Shown here one piece after another: positions 15,920 through 24,844 of a DNA stretch of 64,000 bases. Both the position numbers and the translations under genes were made by a program. Below the pieces are notes generated by a model that ran no database searches, was not told where the DNA came from, and saw only the letters and a list, made by a program, of their open reading frames with translations. The DNA lies in assembly GCF_000518985.1 (NCBI RefSeq), contig NZ_JAEQ01000001.1, positions 124,001-188,000 on the forward strand, in the 5' to 3' direction. The DNA is from Chelativorans sp. J32 (lineage in GTDB: Bacteria; Pseudomonadota; Alphaproteobacteria; Rhizobiales; Rhizobiaceae). Position 1 is the stretch's first letter. Every line of letters starts with the position of its first letter.

Positions 15920-17217
15920 GTTCGGAGCAATCCGCCGGAATTTCCGACGGGAGCCGAGCCGGCTCGGCCTATGGCTGGGTGATCGTCGCGATCGCCTTTC
16001 TATCCATGGCCATGGTGTTCGGCTCGCGCTTTTCGCTTGGCCTTTTCCTGCCGCACCTGCCGGAGGGCCTCGGCACGTCTGCGGCAGCGGTTTCGGCGAC
16101 GCTCGCCATTTCCATGCTCGGAGCGGCCATTGCCCAACCATTGATCGGCTGGTTTCTGGATCTTTGGGGAAGCCGGATCGTGTTATCGTTTGGACTTGGC
16201 TTTGCGGGGCTGGCGCTCTGCGGCACCGCCTTTTCCAACGCACTCTGGCAAATGACGCTGTTCATGGGCCTGGGAAGCTCGGTCGCCTATGCGGCTGTGA
16301 GTCCCGTTTCCATCACCTCGATCGTGTCGAGCTGGTTCGATGCGAAGCGGGGCATGGCTCTCGGGGTGGCCACGTCCGGTACCAAGGTGGCGATGATCTT
16401 TCTTCCCCCGGCAGTGGCGGCGCTGATAGCGTTCTTTGGCTGGCGAACCGCCATGCTGGTCCTTGGCCTGATTGTCTGGCTGCTTATTCCCGCGGTGCTC
16501 TTTTTCGTCAAACCCGCCCCCGGCGCCGCATCCGGTTTGACCAAGGATCTGGCGGGCAAAGACAAGTTGGTGGGCGATGCGGCGGATGGACCTTTGGCTC
16601 CCGATGCGGATGCTACCTTATGGACCGCGCTGACGGCGCCGGCCTTCTGGCTGATCGCGGTCAGCCTCTTTGCCAACGGGTTCATCATGAACCTGGTCTT
16701 CATCCATCTCCCCTCCTTCGTCCTCAGCCATGGTTACGACGAGGCCCTGGCCGCAACCGGTCTTGCCGTCCTCGGTGCTATCGGGATCGTCGGGAATGTG
16801 GTTACCGGCGCACTCTCGGATCGCATGGGGCGACGCACCGTTTTGCTGATCCTCTTCGCAGCGCGTGGGATCACGACACTTTCGCTGGTGCTTGCGCCCA
16901 GCCTGTTGTCCTTCCTTGCCTTCATCATTGCATTCGGGCTGCTCGGATATGGCGCGATCGGCGTGATCGGCGCGCTGGCCTCTGAAATCTTCGGCCGGCG
17001 TTCGATAGGCGCCATTCTGGGAAGCGCCTATGTGTTCAATCAGGTAGGAGCTGCCGCCGGTATTTACGCCGGCGGCGCTTCGCTTGAATGGACAGGCACC
17101 TACAATGCTGCGCTTTGGCTATCGATATTCACCACGGTGCTGTCCTTCGGCTGCATCCTGTTGTTGCGTGAGACCCGGCCAGTCGCGGGGGGCCATCCTG
17201 ATTTCACATCCAATTGA
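15916..17217 (+). CDS. MFS transporter (oxalate/formate antiporter-like or monocarboxylate type)
   Basis: This 433-aa carrier has twelve predicted membrane segments with a hydrophilic loop after helix six (about residues 195-235). The first helix is preceded by SAYGWVIVAIAFL, typical of the OFA/monocarboxylate MFS subgroup, and GALSDRMGRRTVL is the MFS motif between helices eight and nine. It probably imports a small organic acid or exports a by-product of the operon. Its ATG overlaps the aldolase stop by four bases. Its 3' end overlaps the converging DsbB gene by 14 bp, so there is no room for a terminator. Confidence 0.88.
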   Translation: MSSEQSAGISDGSRAGSAYGWVIVAIAFLSMAMVFGSRFSLGLFLPHLPEGLGTSAAAVSATLAISMLGAAIAQPLIGWFLDLWGSRIVLSFGLGFAGLALCGTAFSNALWQMTLFMGLGSSVAYAAVSPVSITSIVSSWFDAKRGMALGVATSGTKVAMIFLPPAVAALIAFFGWRTAMLVLGLIVWLLIPAVLFFVKPAPGAASGLTKDLAGKDKLVGDAADGPLAPDADATLWTALTAPAFWLIAVSLFANGFIMNLVFIHLPSFVLSHGYDEALAATGLAVLGAIGIVGNVVTGALSDRMGRRTVLLILFAARGITTLSLVLAPSLLSFLAFIIAFGLLGYGAIGVIGALASEIFGRRSIGAILGSAYVFNQVGAAAGIYAGGASLEWTGTYNAALWLSIFTTVLSFGCILLLRETRPVAGGHPDFTSN

Positions 17218-17824
17218 GCAGCGCATAACCAGTGGTATAACACGCGCCAAAGCCGCACTGCAGAACCACCGAGACAAAATTTATCAGTGCGACGAGGATC
17301 ACATAAAAGCTGAGCGCTTGCGCAATTTTGCTTATCAAAGGATAGTGAGAAACACGAGCGCCTTGAATATCCTTGCCGCCCAAGACAGCCAACTGAACTG
17401 CAAAGGCAATCAGCAACGCAACCGCAATAACGACTGACCATACCGGGAGGTGCAGTCCGAAGATGGCGCTGCCGGGAAATGCATGACCGGGTCTAGGATA
17501 GATGTTGATCAATGTCTGCCGCACCGACACGATCAGCAGGAGGACCGTGAACAGCAGGCTCACGCCGGTGTACTGATAAGAAAACCCATGGCGGAACTGC
17601 AGCAGGATGCCGAAACAGACACCGATCATTGCCGGGCGCTGCAGCAGGCAGAGCGAGCAGGGCAATTCACCCATCGCATATTGCATCACCATCGCCGCAG
17701 TGAGAATAGCTGCAATGACGGCCATCATCGCTAGCAGGTAGAGATAGTTGAGAACCACGGGCAAGTGTCCCGATTCGTAAGGGTCAAGCCCCATTATACG
17801 ATTGAAAGTGCTGTTGCTGGTCAT
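17204..17824 (-). CDS. Disulfide bond formation protein B (DsbB family)
   Basis: The 206-aa membrane protein has four or five hydrophobic segments and the DsbB signature ELPCSLCLLQR with the CxxC pair at C56 and C59. Classical DsbB reoxidises periplasmic DsbA and passes electrons to quinone using a second cysteine pair in the second periplasmic loop. Here that loop (IYPRPGHAFPGSAIFG) has no cysteine; instead two cysteines lie at the extreme C-terminus (QCGFGACYTTGY, C190 and C195). The protein may therefore work with a different electron route. It overlaps the upstream small membrane protein gene by four bases. Confidence 0.85.
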   Translation of the reverse strand: MTSNSTFNRIMGLDPYESGHLPVVLNYLYLLAMMAVIAAILTAAMVMQYAMGELPCSLCLLQRPAMIGVCFGILLQFRHGFSYQYTGVSLLFTVLLLIVSVRQTLINIYPRPGHAFPGSAIFGLHLPVWSVVIAVALLIAFAVQLAVLGGKDIQGARVSHYPLISKIAQALSFYVILVALINFVSVVLQCGFGACYTTGYALLNWM

Positions 17825-18072
17825 GCCCAGTCTCCAGCCATTTGCGGGACGTGGTGAAAGACGAGTGGTTTGTCCGCAGTCAGCGGATTATCGATGTACT
17901 GGGTTTGAATCCACGGCATACGGAATCCGTATTCGGGATTGTAAATCACCAAAAGAAAGTTCGACGTCGTAAGAACGAAGCAGACAAGAATACAAAGCAC
18001 GGCGAAGAAGCGGCTGCCGAACCAGCACACCAAAAGTGCCAGCGACAGCGAGGCAAAAACGGCTACCATCAT
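17821..18072 (-). CDS. Small membrane protein partnered with DsbB
   Basis: This 83-aa protein has two hydrophobic segments (about residues 2-17 and 22-42) and a C-terminal tail ending VFHHVPQMAGDWA, probably in the periplasm. The start at 18072 is set by a strong AAGGAGG site six bases upstream; an ATG follows directly at 18069. Its stop overlaps the DsbB start (ATGA), so the pair is co-translated. It resembles the small DUF5993-type proteins found beside DsbB homologues, but that assignment is from memory and uncertain. Confidence 0.7.
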   Translation of the reverse strand: MMVAVFASLSLALLVCWFGSRFFAVLCILVCFVLTTSNFLLVIYNPEYGFRMPWIQTQYIDNPLTADKPLVFHHVPQMAGDWA

Positions 18073-18264
18073 GGTCAACCTCCTTTTTGGCCATGATAGA
18101 AGCTCAAAAAATACAACTTACAGTTAATGTGTATGACGCAAATATATCTTATAGGTGTGCTGTCTTTGTCAAGCTCGTAGACCCGATCGAGACCGGCCAC
18201 GCATCTAAGATGGCCTAACGAGAGAGGGAGGGACTACAGCGAGGCCGCCGCAGTCCCAACAGCA

Positions 18265-19302
18265 TCATTGCGCGGCGGCGCGGGCCTGTTCGAGCCAGCC
18301 ATTCACGAGATTGGCATGTGCCTCGATCCATTCCGTCGCGTGGCGATCGATATCCGTGGGATTTCCCTCGCCATCATTCATCTTGGCGTTTTGAGCAAAG
18401 ATGTCTTCCACCGGGATCGAAGCCGCCTCAAGCAGGGCTTTCACAGCGGGATTTTCCTGGAGGAAAGTGGAATTGACCACCGGACGTATATCGTTTGCCG
18501 GAAATCCGAGTTTACACGGATCGGCCACGCAGCCTTCCACGCCTTCAAGCGTCGCAGCGTCTTCCAGATCCTTCTGGTCCTTAGGGAGATCGACCCGCGG
18601 AACCTCGATCCACATCACATCCTGCCCGGGCTTCAACGCGTCGACGGTCCAGTTCGGCGTCCAGGTGTAAAAGAGGATCGGCTTGCCTTCACCAAAGGCA
18701 GCGACAGCGTCCGCCATCGAGGCCGAATAGCTGGCCTTGATGGGGTTCAGGACGTCACGCAATTCGTAAGCATCCAGATGATGTTCGATGGTGACCTCGC
18801 AGCCCCAGCCTGGCGGACACGCCACGAGATCCGCCTTGCCGTCACCGTCGCGATCGAACGCCTCGCGCACCTCGTCTCGCTTGAAATCGTCAAGCGTCTT
18901 GATCCCGAACTTCTCGACCGAGGCCTTGTCGACCAGATATCCCTCTAGGGCACCACCCTTCGCGACATAGCCTACCTTCTCCGCGCCCTGGGAGAAGGTG
19001 CTTTCATAGGTGTTGTGAAGCGGGAACCAGCCATTCACCCAGAGATCGAGATCGCCTTGGGCCACGGCTTGATAGAAGGGCGGGTTGTCGAGTGTCGTCG
19101 GTCCTTCAACCGTATAGCCCAGTTCTTCCAGAAGCTTTTTGTAGATAGCGGCTTCAAACCATCCCGTATCCCAGGTTGCCTGCGCCATCCTTATGGTCGT
19201 GCCTTCTCCTGGCTGATCCTGCGCGGCAGAAGTTGCCGGGAACGGCAAGGCCAGTGCCGCTGAAAGAGCAAGGGCGGAAATGGTTGTTCTGGATATTTTC
19301 AT
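18265..19302 (-). CDS. proX: Glycine betaine/proline-type ABC substrate-binding protein
   Basis: The 345-aa protein is an OpuAC/ProX-type binding protein. The start at 19302 gives a Sec signal peptide (MKISRTTISALALSAALAL, cleaved after TSAA) behind a GGGGAG ribosome site. The mature part has IRMAQATWDTGWFEAAIYKKLLEELGY, the usual N-terminal lobe, and WTPNWTVDALKPGQDV with aromatic residues expected for a quaternary-amine cage. It delivers a compatible solute such as glycine betaine, proline betaine or choline to the permease encoded upstream. It is the last gene of the proVWX operon, after a 72-bp spacer with a hairpin. Confidence 0.88.
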   Translation of the reverse strand: MKISRTTISALALSAALALPFPATSAAQDQPGEGTTIRMAQATWDTGWFEAAIYKKLLEELGYTVEGPTTLDNPPFYQAVAQGDLDLWVNGWFPLHNTYESTFSQGAEKVGYVAKGGALEGYLVDKASVEKFGIKTLDDFKRDEVREAFDRDGDGKADLVACPPGWGCEVTIEHHLDAYELRDVLNPIKASYSASMADAVAAFGEGKPILFYTWTPNWTVDALKPGQDVMWIEVPRVDLPKDQKDLEDAATLEGVEGCVADPCKLGFPANDIRPVVNSTFLQENPAVKALLEAASIPVEDIFAQNAKMNDGEGNPTDIDRHATEWIEAHANLVNGWLEQARAAAQ

Positions 19303-19323
19303 GAAGGTCTCCCCTGTTTTGGT

Positions 19324-19345
19324 AGGGCCGCGCAAGGGCGGCCCT
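19324..19345. promoter_or_regulatory. Intercistronic hairpin between proW and proX
   Basis: AGGGCCGC pairs with GCGGCCCT across a six-base loop, and a second short stem (CCCGC/GCGGG) follows at about 19351-19365. Such structures often protect the upstream part of an mRNA or separate expression of the abundant binding protein from the permease. Confidence 0.45.
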
Positions 19346-19374
19346 CGATCGACCCGCCGTTGCGGGCGGATGCG

Positions 19375-20328
19375 CTACAGGCCCTTGGGTGCAGCCCGTT
19401 CGTGATTGGCGCCGGCCTCGCTGCGCGTCGCCGGTGCGAAGAAGGATTTCAGCGTGGCGGCCAGAGATGTGGTGTGGACTGCTTTCCGCTCGCCAACGGC
19501 CTGGCTGATGCGGTCGAGGATAATCGCGAGGAGCACGATCCCCACGCCCCCGGCAGTCGCGTTTCCGACGTCGAGACGACCGAGGCCGGTGAATACGGTG
19601 AGTCCTAGTCCGCCGCCGCCGATCAGCGCGACGATGACCGCCATGGAAAGAGCCAGCATCAGCGTCTGGTTCAGCCCTGCCATGATGGTGCGTATCGCCA
19701 GCGGGAACTGGACCTCCACGAGCGCCTGCCAAGACGTGGCTCCGAAGGAAGTGGCGGCTTCCGTTAGGTCGGCGCGGACGCTTCGAATGCCGAGATTCGT
19801 GAGCCGGACGATCGGGGGCAGGGCAAATATGATCGTAGCGATGATGCCGGGTACCATTCCGACGCCGAACAGCATGACGATCGGCACGAGATAGACGAAT
19901 GAAGGGATCGTCTGCATGACGTCGAGAATCGGCCGTTGAATCTTCTCGAAAAGATCGCTGCGCGCGGCGGCGACGCCCAGGGGCACGCCAATGATCACGC
20001 AAAATAGGACCGCTGTAACGACCATTGCGAGAGTGGTCATCGTCTCGCTCCAAAGGCCGATGAGATCGATGAAGAAAAGAGACGCCAGGGTGAAGATGCC
20101 GACGCCGCGCCCTGCCGCCCGCCAAGCGACCGTGGTGAGAATGGCCGTAAAGAGCAGCATTGGCACGGCATTGAGCACGTAATCGAGACCGTCGAGAACC
20201 TGAACGACCGGCCACTGGATTGCGCGGAAGAAGGGCCTGAAATTGGGGACGAGCCACCCTTTCACAAAGGCGTTCACCCAATCGTTGAAGGGAATGGCGA
20301 GGAAATCCGAGGGACTTAACCAATCCAT
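19375..20328 (-). CDS. proW: Glycine betaine/proline-type ABC permease
   Basis: This 317-aa ProW-like permease has a long N-terminal cytosolic/amphipathic region, then about six membrane helices. The family block is visible as VMQTIPSFVYLVPIVMLFG near residue 145 and the EAA loop as EAATSFGATSWQALVEVQFPLA near residue 205. It forms a homodimeric channel driven by ProV. The ATG overlaps the ProV stop by one base (TAATG), showing tight coupling. Confidence 0.92.
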   Translation of the reverse strand: MDWLSPSDFLAIPFNDWVNAFVKGWLVPNFRPFFRAIQWPVVQVLDGLDYVLNAVPMLLFTAILTTVAWRAAGRGVGIFTLASLFFIDLIGLWSETMTTLAMVVTAVLFCVIIGVPLGVAAARSDLFEKIQRPILDVMQTIPSFVYLVPIVMLFGVGMVPGIIATIIFALPPIVRLTNLGIRSVRADLTEAATSFGATSWQALVEVQFPLAIRTIMAGLNQTLMLALSMAVIVALIGGGGLGLTVFTGLGRLDVGNATAGGVGIVLLAIILDRISQAVGERKAVHTTSLAATLKSFFAPATRSEAGANHERAAPKGL

Positions 20329-21503
20329 TATGCAGCCCCCGCAAGCTTGTCGAACACCGCCTGGGGCGGGACGACCCCTGTGAGCCGCCCGTGTGCATCA
20401 CGAAGCGCGATGGGAAGGCCCATCCTCGCCATCGGATAGAGATCGTTCAGATATGCATCCGGGGATGCAGCCGGGAACCTGTGCGACGCCACCTCGCGGA
20501 CGATCTTCGTCCCGCAGCGGCAGGCTTCGATGGCGCTTCGATAGGTGAGAATGCCGGCCACCTTGTCGCCATCCGTCACGTAAAGCGCGTCCAGTTCGAG
20601 ATCTTCCATGCGGCGCGCGGCATCATCCACCTGCGCACCCGCCTCTATCGCTTGTGGCTCGACAGCTATGCTTTTGGCCCGGAACACGCGCGAGCGATCG
20701 ATATCGGCCGTGAAGGCTGCGACATAGTCGTTTGCCGGCGACCCGACAATTTCTTCGGCCGAGCCTACCTGGACGAACCGGCCATTGCGCATGATCGCGA
20801 TCCTGTTACCCAGGATCAACGCCTCGTTCAGATCATGGGTGATGAAGACGATGGTTTTCTTCAGGCTTCGCTGCAGTTCCAGCAGTTCCGCCTGCATGTC
20901 GCGGCGGATCAGGGGGTCGAGCGCGCCGAAGGGTTCATCCATCAGCAGGATTTCGGGATCCGCGGCAAGCCCGCGCGCCAACCCGACGCGTTGCTGCATG
21001 CCGCCGGAAAGCTCCTCCGGATAGCTGTCGGCGCGGTTTGCAAGCCCCACCTGCTCCAGCACGGCATGGGCGCGCTCGCGGCGCTCCGCTGCTTGTACGC
21101 CCTTGATCTTCAATCCGAAGGCGACGTTTTCCGCGACGGTTTTGTGGGGGAACAGCGCGAAATGCTGAAACACCATCGAAACCTTGTTGCGCCTTAAGGA
21201 AAGAAGCTCTTCTTCGCTGCAACTAGCGATGTCGATGTCGTCTATAAGTATTCTTCCCGAGCTCGGTTTGATGAGCCCATTTATCATCCGGACAAGCGTA
21301 GATTTTCCGGAGCCAGAAAGACCCATAACGACGAATATCTCGCCGTCCGAAACTTCGAAATTTACATTCTCGACACCGACGACCTGCCCGGTCTCAGAGT
21401 GAATCTTGTCCTTGTCCAAACCTTGCCGGAGAAGAGCCAAGGCTTGCTCTGGCTCGGTTCCGAAGATCTTGGAAACAGATGAGCATATTATCTTAGAAGT
21501 CAT
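20328..21503 (-). CDS. proV: Glycine betaine/proline-type ABC ATP-binding protein with CBS tail
   Basis: The 391-aa ATPase has Walker A GLSGSGKST near residue 60, signature LSGGMQQR, Walker B LLMDEPFGALD, and a C-terminal CBS-domain region (about 285-390) that in relatives senses ionic strength or osmotic state. The ALALLRQGLDKDKI segment before the nucleotide-binding domain is typical of ProV/OpuAA. It is the first gene of the importer operon; the promoter should lie in the AT-rich upstream gap. Confidence 0.93.
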   Translation of the reverse strand: MTSKIICSSVSKIFGTEPEQALALLRQGLDKDKIHSETGQVVGVENVNFEVSDGEIFVVMGLSGSGKSTLVRMINGLIKPSSGRILIDDIDIASCSEEELLSLRRNKVSMVFQHFALFPHKTVAENVAFGLKIKGVQAAERRERAHAVLEQVGLANRADSYPEELSGGMQQRVGLARGLAADPEILLMDEPFGALDPLIRRDMQAELLELQRSLKKTIVFITHDLNEALILGNRIAIMRNGRFVQVGSAEEIVGSPANDYVAAFTADIDRSRVFRAKSIAVEPQAIEAGAQVDDAARRMEDLELDALYVTDGDKVAGILTYRSAIEACRCGTKIVREVASHRFPAASPDAYLNDLYPMARMGLPIALRDAHGRLTGVVPPQAVFDKLAGAA

Positions 21504-21954
21504 GTTCTGTATTGTTTTAAACCTCGCATTGTCGGTTTATAATACACCTTGGTAGGGGAGGAATCAAATGTGAACACACTTGGCCTCTACTCCAGAATAT
21601 GTATCTCGGTGATACCATCTTAATCCCCAAAGATGTCATATTTGATGATTTTGGTGGGCTGTTTATACGAATGTGAACCAAGGGTGACAACCCAAGGGTG
21701 GAAATTAATCGTATTCAGATCTCAATTGCTCGGCCAGGTGGTTGCCGGCGATCCGCTTCAAACGGCCCTTGCGAACCTTGGAAAATGTGGGGGTTCGGGC
21801 CGCAGTGGCTGCGGCGCTGATGTGGTGTCAAAGGAACAAATATCCCGCTCGATTTGTTGTGCGAAAACGGCGTCTCAGGTGCCCGACTGCCTAGCAGCGC
21901 CTGTAGGTGGGCTTCCCTCACAACCACCGGACGCCGATGCTCCAGGAGGCAAAA
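21504..21954. other. Non-coding divergent spacer
   Basis: No convincing gene is seen in these 451 bp between proV and the FMN reductase gene. The first 150 bp are AT-rich and probably hold the proV promoter. Near 21677-21700 the short repeat CCAAGGGTG occurs twice in tandem with a 7-bp gap. Frames crossing the region lack ribosome sites and family-like sequence. Confidence 0.5.
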
Positions 21955-22524
21955 ATGTCATGGGAAGTCGGCTATTTCGTCGGTAGCCTCGCGACCAATT
22001 CGATCAATCGCAAACTGGCGCGCGCATTGGTCCGTCTAGCGCCGGCCGAGTTGAACATGGTCGAAATCCCGTTCAAGGACTTGCCGCTCTACAGCTATGA
22101 CTATGACGATGATTTTCCGCCGGTCGCGCGACAATTCAAGGATCAGATCTCCCATGTCGACGCGGTTCTATTCGTTACGCCCGAATACAACCGCTCCATT
22201 CCCGGCGGATTGAAGAACGCGATCGACTGGGCAAGCCGCCCCTATGGCCAGAATTCATTTACGCGAAAGCCCTCGGCCGTCATCGGGACCTCGCCCGGTG
22301 CGATCGGCACGGCAGTGGCGCAGCAGAGCCTTCGCAGCGTGCTGAGCTTCTGCAATTCGCCGCAAATGAACTCTCCGGAAGCCTATATCCAGTTCACTCC
22401 CGGCCTCATTACTGACGAAGGTGACGTCGCGAACAAGTCAACCGAGGAATTTTTGCGCAATTACATGGCGGAGTTCCACCGCTTCATCGAGCGTGTGTAC
22501 ACCGCCCTCCCAAGGAAGCGCTGA
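21955..22524 (+). CDS. NAD(P)H-dependent FMN reductase (chromate reductase-like)
   Basis: This 189-aa flavodoxin-fold protein is related to ChrR/YieF/ArsH-like FMN reductases. It has the phosphate-binding start VGSLATNSINRKLARAL and the central TPEYNRSIPGGLKNAIDW, the diagnostic FMN-reductase block near residue 80. It reduces quinones, azo dyes, chromate or FMN with NAD(P)H. AGGAGG at 21944-21949 sets the ATG at 21955. It converges with the MFS gene downstream. Confidence 0.9.
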   Translation: MSWEVGYFVGSLATNSINRKLARALVRLAPAELNMVEIPFKDLPLYSYDYDDDFPPVARQFKDQISHVDAVLFVTPEYNRSIPGGLKNAIDWASRPYGQNSFTRKPSAVIGTSPGAIGTAVAQQSLRSVLSFCNSPQMNSPEAYIQFTPGLITDEGDVANKSTEEFLRNYMAEFHRFIERVYTALPRKR

Positions 22525-22577
22525 AGGCGGCGGGGACTGCTGCCGCCCAGCCAAATTGCGCGTCGTTTCTTGAGCGC

Positions 22578-23864
22578 CTATTTCGCTGCGGCTTTCGCCT
22601 GCTTCACATCCGGCAGGAGCACCGTCAGGAGTCCGAGAAGCGGCAGAAACGAGCAGAGCCAGTAGACATACTCGATGCCCTTCGCATCCGCCACCAAGCC
22701 GAGCGATGCGGCTGCGATGCCAGCAACGCCGAACGCAAAGCCGAAGAAGATGCCGGCCACCATTCCCACGCGACCGGGAACCAGTTCCTGCGCCATCACG
22801 ACGATTGCGGGGAACGCCGAGGCGAGGACGAGGCCGATAATTGCCGATAGCACGACAGTCCATTCAAGATTTGCATAGGGTAGCACGAGTGTGAACGGCA
22901 CGACTCCAAGAATGGATACCCAAATGACCGCTTTCGTGCCGATCCGGTCGCCAATCGGACCTCCAAGGATCGTCCCGGCGGCGGCGGCTCCCAGGAAAAC
23001 GAAGAGCAGCACTTGCGAGGCCTGTACGGATACGCCGAACTTGTCGATGACATAGAAGGTGTAGAAGCTCGAAATGCTGGTCAGGTAGATGTGTTTCGAG
23101 AAGGTGAGGAGCGTCAGAATGACCAGCGCGGTGACGACCTTGCGCCGCGGAAGAGAGGCTGCCTGCTTCGCTTTCGGGCGCCGCGCGGCATCGGCCTGCT
23201 GGCCCGCATACCAATTGCCGACCCGCCAGAGGATCATCATTCCCAGGAGCGCTGCAGCCGAAAACCAGGCAACGCTCGCCTGGCCGCGCGGCACCACGAC
23301 GAAGGCAGCGAGCAGCGGGCCGACCGCGGAGCCGAAATTGCCGCCCACCTGGAACAGGGATTGTGCAAGGCCATAGCGCCCGCCCGAGGCGAGCCGGGCA
23401 ACGCGCGAGGATTCAGGGTGGAAGATCGCCGAACCGATACCGATCAGGGCTGCCCCCAGGACGAGGAATCCATACTGTCCGGCATAGGCGAGAAACATCA
23501 GGCCGATGAAGGTGGCGCCCATGCCCACCGGCAGCGAATAGGGCATGGGACGTTTGTCCGCATAAAACCCGATCATCGGCTGGAGCAGGGATGCGGTGCC
23601 CTGGAACGTCATCGTCAAGACGCCGATCTGCCAAAAATCCAGCCCGTAATCGCGCTTCAACATCGGATAGATGGCCGCGAGCAGGGACTGCATCACGTCG
23701 TTGATGAGATGGCAGAGGCTGACCGCCAGGATGATGGCGAAAACGGTGGTCTCGGCGGGGTGCCTTGCGGAGACTGCGGGCGTATCGGTCAAGATCGGCT
23801 CCAAGAGATTTTGCCGCCACTCATAGTCCCGTTGCGCGCGTGCTTCTTTCGTGTTTTGGTCCAA
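22578..23864 (-). CDS. MFS efflux protein, fosmidomycin-resistance-like
   Basis: The 428-aa protein has twelve predicted membrane helices and strongly resembles Fsr-type MFS exporters: SLCHLINDVMQSLLAAIYPML at helix one, GSAIFHPESSRVAR between helices four and five, and GNFGSAVGPLLAAF in helix five. It likely pumps out a toxic compound by proton antiport. The start is a TTG at 23864 and is uncertain, since a shorter form beginning within the N-terminal hydrophilic stretch is possible. The divergent AraC gene starts about 40 bp away. Confidence 0.88.
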   Translation of the reverse strand: MDQNTKEARAQRDYEWRQNLLEPILTDTPAVSARHPAETTVFAIILAVSLCHLINDVMQSLLAAIYPMLKRDYGLDFWQIGVLTMTFQGTASLLQPMIGFYADKRPMPYSLPVGMGATFIGLMFLAYAGQYGFLVLGAALIGIGSAIFHPESSRVARLASGGRYGLAQSLFQVGGNFGSAVGPLLAAFVVVPRGQASVAWFSAAALLGMMILWRVGNWYAGQQADAARRPKAKQAASLPRRKVVTALVILTLLTFSKHIYLTSISSFYTFYVIDKFGVSVQASQVLLFVFLGAAAAGTILGGPIGDRIGTKAVIWVSILGVVPFTLVLPYANLEWTVVLSAIIGLVLASAFPAIVVMAQELVPGRVGMVAGIFFGFAFGVAGIAAASLGLVADAKGIEYVYWLCSFLPLLGLLTVLLPDVKQAKAAAK

Positions 23865-23902
23865 AAGTTTCGAGAGTGGGCCAGGCGCATGGAAATCTCA
23901 TC

Positions 23903-24700
23903 GTGAGCGAAGCTGGCGGGGAGGAAATCGCGGACCGGACGAGGCGTGAGTGGATCGATGCCGCCGAGGCCGCTGTGCTCGCATTGCCGACCGATTATCC
24001 CGACGGGTATCACGTGGAAAAGCACCGCCATAGCCGGTCGCAGCTTCTCTATGCCCTTTCCGGCGTGGCCGTTGTGAGGACAGGCGGTGGCCGATGGATG
24101 GTGCCGCCCGAGCATGCGATCTGGCTGCCGGCCGGCGTGGAGCACGCCGTGGACATGCTCGGCGATGTCCAGATGCGCTCGATCTACGTACGCCAGGGCG
24201 CGATTGCCGGTCTGCCCGACACGCTTCGGGTCTTCGCCGTAACGAATTTGATGCAGAACCTGATCGTGGAGGCAATGGCGTTGCCTTCCAACGAGCAGCC
24301 CGTCGGCCGCAGCGCACTCATCCTGGACCTGCTTCTGCACGAGATCCCGAAGCTGCCGGAGCGGCCATTGGCGCTCCCATTTCCGGAAAACCGGCGGCTT
24401 GCCGCGCTCTGCCGGCGTTTCCTGGATGCACCCTCGCCGCGCGCGACAATAGACGAATGGGCGAAAGCGGCGGGCATGAGCCGGCGTAATTTCACCAGAA
24501 CGTTCCAGCGCGAGACCGGCCTCAGCCTTTCCATGTGGCGGCAGCAGGCCTGCCTCTTCGCCGCGCTGCCGCGCCTGGCCGACGGCGAGCTTGTCACCAC
24601 GGTCGCCCTCGATCTCGGCTATGACAGCGTTGCGGCATTCATAACGATGTTTCGGCGCATGACGGGCGAGACCCCACGATCCTGGCGCAAGCGCACATAA
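23903..24700 (+). CDS. AraC-family transcriptional regulator
   Basis: This 265-aa regulator has an N-terminal cupin sensor (HVEKHRHSRSQLLYALSG and MVPPEHAIWLPAGVEHAV) and a C-terminal double HTH (about residues 165-265: IDEWAKAAGMSRRNFTRTFQRETG, then VALDLGYDSVAAFITMFRRMTGETP). The GTG at 23903 is the preferred start; the frame runs open further upstream but into the MFS gene. It probably controls the divergent fosmidomycin-resistance-like pump in response to a ligand. Confidence 0.88.
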   Translation: MSEAGGEEIADRTRREWIDAAEAAVLALPTDYPDGYHVEKHRHSRSQLLYALSGVAVVRTGGGRWMVPPEHAIWLPAGVEHAVDMLGDVQMRSIYVRQGAIAGLPDTLRVFAVTNLMQNLIVEAMALPSNEQPVGRSALILDLLLHEIPKLPERPLALPFPENRRLAALCRRFLDAPSPRATIDEWAKAAGMSRRNFTRTFQRETGLSLSMWRQQACLFAALPRLADGELVTTVALDLGYDSVAAFITMFRRMTGETPRSWRKRT

Positions 24701-24844
24701 AGCGATGCGGCGATACGTCGGACCTCCCGTAGACCGAGCGGAAGGAACCATGTTCGATCATCCGTGGCGACGTTCCCGGAGGATATGCCTCGTTGCAGCC
24801 GCACTTTGGCCCGAGTCTGTCTCCGACAGGATGGGACGCGACCC

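Noticed and set aside
19154..20401. 415-codon minus-strand frame over proW
   Set aside because: It is a shifted frame of proW and proX with arginine/histidine-rich sequence; the true frame gives a recognisable permease.
21633..21986. 117-codon frame upstream of the FMN reductase gene
   Set aside because: No ribosome site or family resemblance; it overlaps the true start of the reductase gene.
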